This document shows positions 10,640 through 22,663 of a DNA stretch of 64,000 bases, one piece after another. The position numbers and the translations under genes are program-made. Below the pieces are notes generated by a model that was not told the origin of the DNA, ran no database searches, and worked only from the letters and a program-made list of their open reading frames with translations. Source of the DNA: Termitomyces sp. T153 (taxonomy: Eukaryota; Basidiomycota; Agaricomycetes; Agaricales; Lyophyllaceae); contig JACKQL020000044.1 of NCBI GenBank assembly GCA_018296165.2, positions 372,001 to 436,000 on the forward strand, written 5' to 3'. Each line of letters begins with the position of its first letter. Within the stretch, counting starts at the first letter, position 1.

Positions 10640-12290
10640 CAGTATCTTCTGTAGATGATAAAAGCTGATAGAGGGATACTACTGCAACAGCATCCATTCT
10701 GGATGGCTGTTGCTGACTTAGAACTCCTTTCTTGAATTCCACTTGAGACCTTGCTCTATTTCTTGTTCAAAGTTTGATATCTCAGTAGCTACTGCTTGTA
10801 ATCTGCAAATTTCTTAAGTGCTAAGGGTTTTCAATCCTCTCATCTAAATTCATTGTTGATTTCAGCTGGATATTCAAAGTGCATAGTCTAGGTAAAATGA
10901 TAGAGTTATACATCAATTCATCTCATAATAATGGCATCAGGTCCTACTCCAAATTTGCTTTGCATTCCTTTCCAATACTTGGCCTCTGTCTCTACCACAG
11001 GTTTCCTACAGTCAACTAGCCAATATTTATTAGCTTGCAAGGCTCTCATCAAACCATAGAGTTCTCTCTTAGGTTGTGAGACCCTTGCCTCTCTCATTCA
11101 AGGTGATAGATCCTAGCTTAGCACAAGTGCATTGCTACCCAAAGCACACTGCCATCCAAGTTGTCAACTGACAGGACCACTGCTCCTCTTGACTTGTAGT
11201 CAAGTGGTTGTAGAGGTGCACTTGCAGCTAGCAACTTCTTCAACTGAGCCATTGCTAACTGCTCTTTCTCACCCCAAACAATTGGTGTGTGGTTTTGAGT
11301 CATCTTGTTGATGGGTGCAGCCACTTTGGCATAGTCTTTAACAAACATCCTAAAAGTACCACAAGTACCTAGAAAAGCTCTGACATCTGACTTATCATGG
11401 CAATCACTCCACCCCATAGCAATGGCCAAGTGCTTCATCTCAGATTTCTGTCCCTCATAAGAACAGCTGTGTCCAACCACCATAAACTCATTTGCACAGA
11501 CTACTGACTTCTTCCCAGAGAAAGTTCCTCCAGCATATTTGATTCTTTGACCTTATTTACATTTTGCAGATGTTTTCATACAAATCTCCTAATGCCTGGA
11601 TTTTCTGGTATAACCTCATAACTGCAATCTGGTAATTCATACCTGTGAGGTGGCCCTCTGACTGGCCCATCATCTATATATGGCCAAGTTACATGAGGTA
11701 TCTTGTCCTTCAAGATAAAAGTAACATTATCATGAAAGATTGGTCCTGAAGTTGTCCATCTCATAGAAAGGGTTACCAGCCTCAGTACACCACAGAGTGT
11801 CTGGAAGGTGGTATAATCCCTAGATCTCACATCCAACACTCTTTCATCATACTCCACATACAGATCAAAGATTCCTCCACAAGCTTTACCAGCAAAGTGG
11901 CTAGCCAACTCCTCTGTTGCTGATGGCAACCCAGAGTGTGCTATTGTTACTTTGTTTAAAGGATTCAAGCTATGAACTATCCTCAAACTCTTACCATCTT
12001 CAATACTATGAACCATTAGGATCTGTATAGAGAATGTTCATAAATCTCTGCCTCAATTTTCTGCTTTATCATTTGGCAGAATTTATCTCTGAGTGCAAGA
12101 GCAGTGGAAATGTTCCTCAATACCCAAGGGGTGTGAGGGATTACTGGCATCACTACAAAAAGGAAGAATTCCTCTTGGAGCCTACTTCTTTGAGAATTAT
12201 CCTATGCAAATGCCTCCTAAAGTCTACCCAGAACTCTTTGTAGACAAAAATTAAAGATAAAAAATAAGAATAAGGTGTAAAGGTGAGTAT
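10640..12290 (-). pseudogene. Gypsy lineage II reverse transcriptase and RNase H
   Basis: The minus frame 12016-11576 reads DGKSLRIVHSLNPLNKVTIA, then CGGIFDLYVEYDERVLDVRS, then MRWTTSGPIFHDNVTFIL and VTWPYIDDGPVRGPPHRYEL, covering RT motifs up to the YIDD catalytic box. Frame 11483-11118 continues with RNase H-side sequence (VRAFLGTCGTFRMFVKDYAK). The YIDD box is intact although frames are broken at about 12020 and 11500. Region 12030-12290 continues the homology in another frame with several stops. Confidence 0.85.
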
Positions 12291-12369
12291 TTTGAATTGG
12301 CCATTCTGCAACCATCATTCAATCATGCACTGCTCTCATTTCTGGCCACAAGAAATCATCACCATATAC

Positions 12370-12960
12370 TTAGTCAATGATTTCCTTGCTATCAAAAGTA
12401 TACCTTTCTATGGGTTTGAAATCAGGTGGATTTGGGTCCAACTGTAGCATGTCTGCCAGTGGATCTCCAGTGATGCACCTTTTAATTATAATCTCCTTAG
12501 AAAAGTTTTCTAGTACAGGCTTCACCTTTCTGGCCACAGCTTTGTATTTCCTAGAAAATACTTGTGCAGTTTGCTCCACACCTGCTTCTAACTCAAGGCT
12601 TTCTTGCTGTACTAAAATCTCCTCTAACTCCTCTGGTATTTGAGATAACTGCCCATTTAGATAGGCTGCTAATATTTCATCATTTCTTTCTCCAACCTCT
12701 CCTTCTACAGCACAGGCCTGCAGATATACATTCCTCAACTCCTTGTTCTTGAACTCATTATTATTTATAGTGTATCCAGTCACCACAAGTTCACCATTCT
12801 ACTTCTCTTCAAGCATCACTGCCATTTTTCCCCAGTCACTGTCAAATGAAGGAGTCAAACTTCCATCCTTACAGAGAGAACTGTAACAATGTGGTACCTT
12901 AAACCATTTGGCATGGCTAGTCATTGGAATGGTCATTTCCACTAGAATCACAATATGCTA
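12370..12960 (-). pseudogene. Gypsy lineage II region upstream of RT
   Basis: An open minus frame (12786-12370, 138 codons) contains KYKAVARKVKPVLENFSKE and DPLADMLQLDPNPPDFKPIE. This block precedes RT in the same basidiomycete lineage. It joins the RT frame across a gap with stops. The 5' part of the element (gag and LTR) is missing; element E3 begins at 13034. Confidence 0.75.
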
Positions 12961-13033
12961 AGACACTCCACCAGTAAAAATGGTTGTGTGACAGCTTCAA
13001 GCTGCTACTGGAACTGCTTTACAGATTCCAGTA

Positions 13034-13198
13034 GAAGCATCACACCTGGCCTAGGGAATCCCTAGACTTGTTCTCTTTGGATCTCCCTCTGCTAGGTGAG
13101 TAGCTATATCAGTAGACACTGTACAGTATTGAATAAACTTTGGATCTCTCTCTGCCAGTTGTGTGATTGAGCCACAGCCTCTAGAGGTTGCCCTTACA
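13034..13198 (+). repeat. 5' LTR of E3, left-truncated (family A)
   Basis: It matches the last 165 bases or so of family A and ends CTAGAGGTTGCCCTTACA at 13198. AGACTTGTTCT lies at 13064-13074, 134 nt before the LTR end. The left part is lost at the junction with lineage II. Confidence 0.85.
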
Positions 13199-14310
13199 GC
13201 AGAACAAGTCTCCAGATTTGGTCAACTTACCCAAGCTTCCCTTACCTCTTATACTGCCAAACTCACCAGACTCCATCAAACCACTAAAGCAATGTCCTTC
13301 TCCTTCCAAGCCCTCTTGGAATGTCTCCTCTTTGCTCCTACTCCTCCCCTTGAACCCCTATCACCTGGCTCAGAGGTTTTGGCCTCCTACTCCAAACTTT
13401 CTTGTTATGCACTTGATGGGGACTGCAAGGTTGGGGAGCATTTCCTCCAGTCCTGCATTACCTATATCCAGTTGAGCAGTGAAGCTCTTGCCTCCAATGC
13501 CCTGAATTTGCCTGTGTCCTGTCCTACATAAAGATGGGCCAAGCTTTGACCTATGTGTTGCATATCTTCCAATGTCCTAGAGGAGTGGAGAGTTTCTCCA
13601 GCTGGACAGAGTTTAAGAAGGAGTTTTGAGCCAAGTTCTTCCCTCTTGATCCTGCCAAGACTGCCACTCTTGCTCTTCAAGACCAAACTTAGTACAATCA
13701 AGAGAAGTGGGAACTAGATGACTACATTGATTTGTTCTGTGTTTTAGTCAAGCAGGTTAGATATCCAGATGGTCTGCAGCTCTGTCTAACCTTCCACAAA
13801 GGACTCCATTCCTCTCTCATGGATCATATTGCCAGTATGGCTGAGGGGCAGCCAGATGATGAGCATGTTGACAGCTGTTACAAGGTGGCATGTGAGCAGT
13901 GGCAGTTGATGGAACTGCAACATGAGCTATGGCAGACTCAACCCTTGATTGCTCCCTTCTCTTATGGCAGGTTCACTCCCCAAGTTCCCCCTACTACACT
14001 CTCAGGATGCTGCATGCTTCAGTAGTTCCTCAAACAGGTGTGATTATTCTAGCCTCCATGCACTTGCTGCCACTAGGAGTCCCAGTGGATGTGGATGCTT
14101 CTGCCTAGTGGTCATCCACTCTCCTGCTGTGTTGATGCTGTGGCTGGAGGTGTGCTACCTCTCTGCATTAGAGCAAGAAGAGCTGCTTGTCCAACTCCTA
14201 GCAGCCTGAAATGCAGCTGGCATACCCTCTCTTGACACATCCCTAGTCATGCTCTCTACCAAGACAGCTGAAGATTTGGAGACTGCACCTGTGGAGCTGG
14301 AGGAGGATTT
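13163..14310 (+). pseudogene. E3 gag
   Basis: An open frame enters from the LTR (PEVALTAEQVS-like at the junction) and gives the N-terminal region (SLTSYTAKLTRLHQTTKAMS). The capsid region follows in other frames (WKFPG-like FQCPRGVESFSSWTEFKKEF near 13560-13630, then LDDYIDLFCVLVKQ and LCLTFHKGLHSSLMDHIASM, to about 13930). The VCYLSALEQEELLVQLLAA stretch ends near 14207. The zinc knuckle before it is no longer readable. Frames shift repeatedly, so it is inactive. Confidence 0.8.
13201..13211 (+). other. Primer-binding site of E3, self-complementary
   Basis: AGAACAAGTCT begins two bases after the LTR end and is an 11/11 complement of AGACTTGTTCT at 13064-13074 in the preceding LTR. Position and length are as in Tf1/sushi self-priming elements. 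Confidence 0.6.
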
Positions 14311-14574
14311 TAGAGTAGGCAATGAATGACCTGTATGCCCCTGCTGCCTAGTGTCAATCATTCTGCTCCCCTGTCTATAGAATCAAATATATCAGTTGCT
14401 GCTCTTAATACTATACCAAAAATGATAAGCCCCTCTTCAGATGTACAAACCTTCTCCCCAGCTAAGGTCTTTACAAAGAATACATCTCCTAACCCATGCT
14501 TCTGGATTTCAGCATGGGAATGCCATCTTCCCTGTCACTACATTGTTGCTTCCACCCCTTCTGCTGACTCCCTG

Positions 14575-14905
14575 AAGCTACAAGTAGAAATTGAGATGAC
14601 AGACACTTAGCAGACCCAAAGTGTGGTTGCCCTGCTTGACAGTGGGAAAATGAGCCTCTTCCTCAACACAAACTATGTGCAATAATATTGTCACACCACT
14701 TGCCCTCTTCATGTCCTATCCCTGTGTACAATGTTTATGGCATGCTCAATGAAGCTGGCTCTATTTGTTTGGTGGTGGACTTGGTTGTTTGTTACCAAAA
14801 CCACTCACCACTCAGAGCAAGCTGCTTTTGCCATCATTAGTTTGAGGAAGCAAGACATGATCTTAGAGTTTACCTGGTTACATAGACATAACCCTGAGAT
14901 TGACT
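14575..14905 (+). pseudogene. E3 aspartic protease
   Basis: LKLQVEIEMTDT, then VVALLDSGKMSLFLNTNYV with the DSG active-site start, then a VDLV...YQNHSPLRAS-like end and MILEFTWLHRHNPEID near 14860-14905. Stops occur at about 14610 and 14684. It is homologous to the proteases of E1, E2 and E6. Confidence 0.7.
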
Positions 14906-15309
14906 GAACTAAGAGCAAGGTGAAGATGAGGTGCTGCCCTCATTACTGCATGACTTGTGCAAAAGAAGTCTGCAACAATCACACAGAAAAGGTCTGTAAG
15001 TGTGCTGCTATGCATGCCTGTTATGCTGGGCATTGTTCTTATGCTGAACTCAACCTCCTGGATCCCCCCCCTGGCATTCCTTTATAGAGAAGCCCTCTAT
15101 TAGGATGTCTGAGGTGTTGGGTGTGAACATCAGGAGGAAGATGAACACAAAGGAGAATCTGCCATTGCTCTGGACCTTGAGTCTCCAGATGAAACTGTTG
15201 GAGTAGGTGATAGGATCTATGCTACAACCCTCTGCCCCCCTCTTCTAGTGGGAGAGATGGGCCAGTCAGACCACTTCTCAACACTTTGCTGAGACATTTG
15301 CAACAAATT

Positions 15310-16320
15310 CAAAGCCCAAGCCCTTTCATGCCATGGTTTCTAATCACCTTCATGACTTTTAGGACATATTCTCCAAGGCATCCCTTGATTTCCTTCCAGA
15401 GTGAAAGCAGTGGGATCATGCAATCAAGCTGATACCAGATGCAGAACCCTCCAGCTGCAAGGTCTATCCACTTGCACTTTGTGAGCAGGATGAGCTAGAC
15501 ACATTTTTGCAGGAGAATCTTAGCTCTGGACAGATACAACCCTCTAAGTCCCCAATGGCCTCCCCACTCTTTTTCATTAAGAAAAAATATGGGTCTCTTT
15601 ATCTGGTTCAGTAGTATTGCATCTTAAATGTGTTGACAGTAATGAATTGCTATCCCATGCCACTCATCTCTGAACTTGTCAGCAACCTTTGAGGTGCATG
15701 CTACTTCACTAAATTCAATCTTGAGGCTACAACAATTTGCACATCAAAGAAGAAGATGAGTGGAAGGCAACATTCCAAACCAATTGCAGACTCTTTAAAC
15801 CTCTGGTGGTCTCACTAATAGCCCAGCCACCTTCCAGACTATTATGAATGACATCTTCTGCAATCTGATTGCAGAAGGTGTTTTTTTGTGTGTATCTTAA
15901 TGTTGTTCTCATTTACACCAAAACCTTAGAGGGTTGCACACATTGTCTTGGGATGCCTTTGCCAACACCAGCTCTATCTGAAGCCTGAGAAGTGTGAATT
16001 TGAGAAGACTAAGGTAAAGTACCTAGGTTTCATTATCTTGTATGGAACAGCTGGGATGGACTTCATTAAAGTGGCAGGTGTAGCCTATTTCCAGATGATG
16101 ACTCTCCCTTCCATGTTAAAGCTGATAGCTCTGACATTGCCACAAGAGCAGTCCTTTCCTAGCAGTCAAAGGAGAATGGCAAGTGGCATCCCATAGCCTT
16201 CTACTCAAAAGCCTCAATGCAGTGGAACAGAATCATGACATTGATAACAAGGAGATGTTTGCTACTATTTGGTCCTTTGAAGAATGGCAACATTTCCTAG
16301 AGAGTGTTATTCTTTCTGCC
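15310..16320 (+). pseudogene. E3 reverse transcriptase and RNase H relic
   Basis: Recognisable parts are the pre-RT linker (FHDFxDIFSKASLDFLPE), [31 protein letters not shown] near the YxDD box, and QLYLKPEKCEFEKTKVKYLG (about 15965-16030). An RNase H end (FATIWSFEEWQHFLE) lies near 16260-16305. Small deletions and stops are common. The integrase is completely missing between here and the LTR relic at 16741. Confidence 0.75.
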
Positions 16321-16740
16321 TTCTCAAGCTGATTCCATTCCAGAAAATTCATTATCATTTTTCAGAGGATATAGTGATATAGTCAAATATCCTTACTTCT
16401 CAGAATCTCCTCAATTTCTATGTCTTTGTTCTAAGTGCACCTCTGAGAAAAATGATAGCAATGGGAATTTATAAGGAGATATCATATAGATGGCCTTTCA
16501 TTCTTACACAGATCAGAACTTGTTGTGCAGTCTATCCAGTTTCCAGTGTCCAGATTGCCAAAGGATGGAGTCAAAAGCCAACTGACTTACATAGTTTTAC
16601 ATAAGCAACACACAAGGTTTGATCAGACCCAGTTTTTTAAAATTTGCATCATTGTATTGTAGAGCACAGCCACTTTTCCAGGGGTTGCCTGTTAAGATAT
16701 AAATAGTGTATAGTTGTTTTCTATACTTCTGAATTCTTTA
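16321..16740. other. No gene seen between E3 RNase H and its LTR relic
   Basis: AT-rich sequence with no readable frame. It occupies the place of the deleted integrase and LTR start of E3. Confidence 0.4.
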
Positions 16741-16899
16741 AAGAGTCACACTTGGCATAGAAGATCCCTAGACTTGTTCCCTTTGAATCTCCCTCTGCCA
16801 GGTGTGTCATTATGCTTGTAGACACTGTACAGTAGTTAATTTACTTTCTCTCTGCTAGCTGTGTAATGAAGCCATAGCCCTCAGAGGTCACCCTTACAA
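16741..16899 (+). repeat. Family A LTR 3' part (3' end of E3)
   Basis: It contains the CCCTAGACTTGTTCCCTTTG segment and ends AGAGGTCACCCTTACA. It is the same orientation as E3 and most likely its 3' LTR with the first two thirds lost. Confidence 0.7.
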
Positions 16900-17318
16900 T
16901 TGATGTAGACAGCATTTTCTTGACATGTTTAAGTAATCAAGAGCTTCAACTGTTGTTGACATGTCAACAAAAGCCATGTGACAATAAACATAGTGATGTT
17001 GTATTTAAGAAAAAAAATCTGTGTGGTACCATGTGGGGTCATCTATCTCAAAGATAGAAGTATACTTTGTGTTTGTTAAAACTGCTGAAATGAAGATATG
17101 GATGACTTTTCCTGTGTGAGGTGAGTGGTACTATCATTTCTAAAATATTTATGACTGTGCAAAAAATAAGAAACTACTGTGATTAGTATGCAGATGAGAT
17201 AACAAATTAAAATAATGGAAAATTAAGTAGCTTGATAGCCTTCATAGAGGCTAGGTACTTCAAGATCAAAATGAAATAAGCTCTATTCCAAGTTTTGCTA
17301 TATGTACATGGCTCCATC
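16900..17318. other. Gene-free AT-rich stretch
   Basis: No coding or repeat identity could be assigned. Confidence 0.4.
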
Positions 17319-17609
17319 TGTAAGTGTGATGCCTCAAATGCTTCAAAAGCATGGAAAACAGCTGTACACCATGACAAAATAAGAATAAAAAAGCAATGCA
17401 CTAGAAATTGGTCAGCAGTGACATAAGCCATTGGCAGTGCCAAAGGGTCAACACTTGTCCTAAGTCTAGACAGAGAACCAGTGTAGACTGAGCACTGAAA
17501 GTAGGGCTAGTGGATAGGACAAAGAAAGGAGAATTAAGAAAAACCATAAGAATGACCCAAGAAGGTATGAAGAGGGAAATGAGGGAACAAAACAGGGGAT
17601 CCCCTAACA
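17319..17609 (-). repeat. Family A LTR, 5' portion
   Basis: The minus strand starts TGTTAGGGGATCCCC at 17609 and follows family A through the GTCACTGCTGACCAATT and GCTTTTGAAGCATTTGAGG segments to about 17320. The distal third is missing. The flanks (CCATC and ATTAT) do not match, so this is not a tidy solo LTR. Confidence 0.7.
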
Positions 17610-17799
17610 ATTATAAGCAGCCCACAAAATTAAAATTTGACATGTGGAGTCAGGTTTTTGATGGTTAGTGGGTTGGGCTAACTAGCTAACTGCTGACTCA
17701 TATTCCAAAAATGGACAATAGAAAATCTTTAGGCAGTATTGGTCCAGGACACATTAAGTAGTGATGGAAGATCAAGTAAGGTTTTCTTAGAGGTGGCAC

Positions 17800-18098
17800 T
17801 GTAAAGGCAACCTCTGGAGGCTGTGGCTCAGTCACACAACTGGCAGAGGGAGATCCAAAGTCTATTCAGCACAGTACAATGTCTACAAGTAGGACTATAC
17901 ACCTGGCAGAGGGAGATCCAAAGAGAACAAGTCTGAGGATCTCCAATGCCAGGATTTGGAAAAATTACTGTGGTCACATGACCTTGCCAAACATGTGCAT
18001 ACCTTGCCATGTGGGTTCTGCACAGAATGCACATGGCAACTGATCATGTGACCAAACACATGACCAAGCCAAGCACATGCATTGGCAGTTCCCTGACA
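17800..18098 (-). repeat. Solo LTR with target duplication GGCAC
   Basis: The minus strand starts TGTCAGGGAACTGCC at 18098 and ends CCAGAGGTTGCCTTTACA at 17800. Flanking bases 17795-17799 and 18099-18103 are both GGCAC, a perfect 5-bp duplication. It is related to families A and B at its 3' half, including CAGACTTGTTCTCTTTGG, but has a distinct 5' half rich in CACATG/CATGTG. It is 299 bp long. Confidence 0.85.
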
Positions 18099-18103
18099 GG
18101 CAC

Positions 18104-18935
18104 CCATGACAACATGATTCATTGACCTTAGACTAATGGAAAGTAAATCAGTAACTAATACAGAAATAAATCTAAATGAAAAATCTCTTACAACCATGAT
18201 GAGAAAAGCTTTCCAATTTTGGTAGAAAACTTCATGCAAAAACCAGCCCCTGAAATTCCCTTTTATCATGTTTGGATAAGGGGATGTTACCATAAATGGA
18301 TGCTTACCATCAACTTGAAAAAAATTTGATTGTGGAACAGATAGGCAAAGTGAGAATTTTACTGTCATTGTGTAGACATCATATATTTGTCCCCATAATA
18401 GCTGTCATTTAGGAAAATGTGAATTGTTATATTGCCATAACAGGTGACATAGCCTCAAGAAAAATAGTTGATGGATGCCAATGGTACCATACTGATTGGC
18501 TTTGAATTAAATGTGAGTTGAAGTGCTTGTGGAATACCCAGCAATCTCTCCCTTATTTTTATTGGTGAGATCTAGCATCTTGTCCTTGCTTTTCTATTTA
18601 AAGTTGATAAACAACAAAGGATTTATTACATCTTCTCTAATATAACCAGACATATGAGAGGTTTCACCCATGATCACCCCTTAATATACTCCTCTTGTTG
18701 TACAAATATGCCCCTTATTATCTTTTTGCATCCTCTAATATTTGTATGGCATAGATCTGCTAGGGATTAATTATTCTGGTTTATAAATGGCATAAAGCTG
18801 ACACAAATTTTCTATAGAAATTGAAATGGATATGTAGGTAGCATAGTTAACAGTTTATTGAAACCAAAGGTAGCCAATGAATACAATGCAGCTCAGAGTA
18901 TAGAGAGAGATATAGTAGAACTAGTACTGAGTTGT
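18104..18935. other. Gene-free intergenic DNA
   Basis: AT-rich, no gene recognised. It lies downstream of the 7TM-type gene. Confidence 0.4.
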
Positions 18936-20251
18936 TTAGATGGAATTGACATTCAAACATACCCCTGGAGAAGAAATTTGGAGGGAGTTCACTGTCTCAT
19001 GAACCCCCACAATTGAAAATGGGCCATGGATAAGGGCAATTGTCATTGCTGGGTAGACAAACTGTGAAGATTAAGCATGTGTAAAATTATAGGGAAGGAT
19101 CATACATACTGAAATGGAAAAATAAATTGTTGAAACAACATCATTGAAAATAAATGCAGCAAATTGATTAGGGTTGAGTGCAATTGTAACAACAATGCAA
19201 AGCAGCTGCAGGAATGACAATTATTCCTTCATAGACACTGAAAGTGTAAATTCCTACCTGAAGTACACCATAGATAGCTCCAGCATCCACTAATAGATAT
19301 ATGATATGTTTCAATCTAAATATTTGATGCTGTTGACTATTCAGATTCATCTGTAAGAACCTTAAGTGCCTCCTGTAAGTAGATGAATACACACACACTG
19401 GGCAAGTACTTGAAACTAGTGAGTGAAGACATACCTTAATGTCCAACCAATGAAGGAGGTTGAGACAAAGTTGGTCAAGAATGACAGAATTGTAGAAGCA
19501 ATGAATAGGAAAGTCAGGGTTGCACTGTTGGATATTACAGCTGCCAATAAGACATCAGGGTTGGAGTATATTCCAAGATACACAAGTGTGACAACTGTAT
19601 ATATATCAATGGATCACATGGCCTAGTTTAGGATGCCACATACCAAGAGTTGATAGACAGAGGCCGATTGAAACATATAATGCCCAGCGCCGTCGTTCAA
19701 AGAGGACCCATGCACGCCAAATGATAAAGGCATCATTCATGATTGGCTGAATTTGTTCACATCAGCAGAACACATTTGTGATATATTGATATTCTTACAG
19801 GCATAAGTTGTAGCCAGTCTTGGACCACATCCCACTTTGCAGCCACAGCATTCATATGATCCACACGCTTTTGGAGAGGAATGGTGCTAGGCTGAAAGAA
19901 TGTATATCCGCAGAATGCTATCTGAAATTCTGTTACCCAAAGTACTGTGAAAATGACCAGGCCCAGAAGAATTATGGCCGATTGCCATCTAGAACTCCAA
20001 GTTTCAGCCTTGCGCCTAGTAGACCATAAACCAGAAGGAACTATAGGACTTTCAGAAATGAGTCTCACTGAGAATAGACCACAGTGGCTGCAATTGGAAC
20101 CAGTATTCCTGTGGAGTATTCAGTACATGACATAAACATTCAGAGAAGTCAGTGAACCGTAGCATAAAGAGATAGTTGTTGGAGCAGCAAACCAGTTCAC
20201 AAACAAATCTTGTCCAATTCTTTGTATGAGTTGGCGTTCTTCAGGGGTCAT
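18936..20251 (-). CDS. Serpentine (7TM-type) membrane protein, Agaricomycete family
   Basis: The minus strand gives a consistent gene with seven exons: 20251-20158, 20108-20069, 20015-19799, 19746-19644, 19594-19435, 19372-19258 and 19061-18936. All introns are GT-AG and most are 49-62 nt; the last is longer and could hide a further exon. The phases join into about 284 codons from MTPEERQLIQRIGQD to a TAA. Hydrophobic segments include YGILVPIAATVVYS, SAIILLGLVIFTVLWV, a stretch before WRAWVLFERRRWALYV, LVYLGIYS, ATLTFLFIASTILSFLTNFV, IIYLLVDAGAIYGVLQ and a final YPAMTIALI. The WRAW...ERRRW and LLVDAGAIYGVLQ motifs are typical of a large family of predicted multi-pass proteins in mushroom genomes with no known function. 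No stop interrupts this model, in contrast to the neighbouring repeats. Confidence 0.75.
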
Positions 20252-20385
20252 GATAGGCCCAGAGGTTCCACAGCAGAACAACACTAACAAGGGTATAAAA
20301 CCTCCCTCAGTTGCCTAGATTGTGCTTGGTGAGAGAGATCTGAGAAAGGCTTAGATGGGGATCAATCCAAGCAGCCCATTTGGGG

Positions 20386-20393
20386 TTTATATA
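20386..20393 (-). promoter_or_regulatory. Candidate TATA box of the 7TM-type gene
   Basis: TATATAAA on the minus strand, about 135 nt upstream of the predicted ATG at 20251. Spacing fits a TATA box with a 5' leader of about 100 nt. The assignment rests on sequence alone. Confidence 0.4.
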
Positions 20394-20399
20394 CGTACC

Positions 20400-22663
20400 T
20401 TTTGGTGGCATAGGTAGATATCAAAATAGTAACATAGTGACATTGCTGGAAATCAGTGGAGCTAGATACCATAACTGTTTTCAATGAGAACATTACCAGG
20501 TTTATATTTGTAGTTGCTATATAGCATTTCCGGAACCAGCACTCCACACACCTGACATGATGATAGATGCGGAGGAAAGTTGATGTGATGTACATCCATC
20601 AATTCGAAGTTGCACCCGTTGTACACTACAATTTGAACTTATGGGAGAATCAGAAAGCTCATACAAAGCCCAAGGGCAGAAGTACAACTATAACTATACC
20701 CATATGCAGTGCAGTCATATGGGCTGCATTTGTTCCTCTGCTGCCAGGTAGGAGAATGTTAGCAACACTGCTGTTGTCAATGAGCTTTGGATTGAGATAG
20801 GTGGGGGAGTAAATAGGCAACGCGGATGACGTAAAGCAGGAGCTTGGAGTGTGTATCTTTGAAGGCACTCTTAGGGCCTTGTAGGTGACCATGCAGACGG
20901 TGGTGACAATGATGACATCATCTTAGCATTTGGTGAGACCACACGCTCGTTGTTCCCATGTATTCTGTATCAAACGCTCTCTCATTGCACTGGTGGATTC
21001 CGCCACCCTGGCGACGCCTCTGACACCCCAATCAGGTGCTCCCTCCCACCACCCGCGGCCTCATCCTTCTAACCAAGCCCCTACCTCAAGAGTGCTGCTG
21101 CCGATCCTAAGGTTTCACTGACCCCGGCCACTGCTGATATTGCCTCTCTAAATAGCGACACGGTTAGCATCATTGTCATGTTCAAATGATCTTTTACATT
21201 CCCTTGATACAAACTATCTATTTTCTCCTTGGTGCCTTATTCATTTACACTCCTAATTTCCCAGTACTCCCCCTCCAGCTCACTTTGTAGGCCTTGGGAT
21301 CTCCGGTGTATCACACCAAGACGGGAAAGCTGACGACTTCGATGGCCTCGGACTTCTGGGTATCTGTCGCATGTTCGATTAAAGAAATCCCTTCAATGTT
21401 AATGATGGGTATCCCTGGCCTATTCCAGCCCTTATCTATAGACACAGTACTGAGAAGCATGACGAGCAGGAGCAAGACAACGAGTTCTTGGTTGCGTCTA
21501 GTGTTCACTTGGGAGTCCGACCCACAGCACATTCGAACACTATTAGAAGTTTACGAGTATTATTGCGAGTGCAACAATCAAGGTCAGCCTAAATTCCAAC
21601 AGGCCGATTTGGAAGAAATACATGGGACCTACGTCACCTCCGTTTATCATCTGAAGTCCTTCTCGCTAACCCTTTAACACTATACATCGCCACACAACCA
21701 CATGGCACTCAGGCGCCCAAGTCCGGTCTCCGCGTTTCACGCGCATTTAATACACGTTCTAAAGCCTCTCGGGACAAGGCTGAAACACGAACGGAGAACC
21801 CATCTGGACTGACAAATGGACGAAATGACGGTGCAGTTGCTCTGCATGGATGTGGTTTCATGCATTCGTCTGATAATGTATAAATAGCGTATCTTACATC
21901 GCATCGGGCGGTTGTCTTTGAGCTGGCGTTGCGATCTGTGTCTTCCTCGAGATGGTAGAAACAACTTGGTAACCCTGACTATCGGTGATGTCATTGATGG
22001 GAGTCAACGACTCGCTGAGGGATACTCGAGGGAGATTGGTCATGGACATAGCGAAGGGGAAGGACATAGCGAAACTTATGCACGGTTCATTTCACTTATT
22101 TCTGCTTTACACAAATTCCTTTCAACTAATCACAACGTTAACTCCAGACTCACACACATTCCTCAACACATTGTTTGATTCTCTCTTTTCGACCGCAACA
22201 CCTTCATCTTTTGCCCTCATGGATCTCTTCATCTTCCTGTCAACTCTATCTTTGAATCTCTCCTACATCGACGACCCTTCCGGCATGTCACTTCTTCAGG
22301 AGGCTGCACGAAGAACAACCTCCGTCTCATTGGACTTGGGGTACATGCTGGCACTATTGTTTTTGTTTGAGATTGATGTGGGAGGATGCCTGGCAAAGGA
22401 TTTGGAGCAGAAGAAGATGAGTGTATCGGAGTATTCTCAAAACAATGTCAGTTGACACCCCAATCGTTTGATGTCATACTTTCTGCACATTCCGTCAGAA
22501 CAACATCACGACCACACCCACACTGAACCAACACCCCCTCTCTCACACCCAACCATCACACTTGACTACCACTACATTATCTGCTTGCAACGCATGGACA
22601 AGACCTTTGACAGTTGAGGAGCACCTCTTTCAAGTTCTTCAGCCTACACTCAGGAGGGAAGGG
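20400..22663. other. Host-type DNA without a recognised gene
   Basis: CpG is frequent, so this is not decayed repeat. Short open frames exist on both strands (for example 21294-21677 plus and 21985-22455 plus) but none shows a motif or a convincing splice model. A hydrophobic minus stretch (ELVVLLLLVMLLSTV, about 21490-21445) could belong to a membrane-protein relic. Confidence 0.4.

Noticed and set aside
13163..13211. Gag frame reading through the LTR end (PEVALTAEQVS) as evidence that translation starts in the LTR
   Set aside because: The bases involved are constrained anyway as LTR terminus and primer-binding site, so the conserved frame across copies is not independent evidence for coding.
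17314..17614. Second tidy solo LTR at 17319-17609
   Set aside because: Flanks CCATC and ATTAT do not match, and the LTR lacks its distal third; it is listed only as a fragment.
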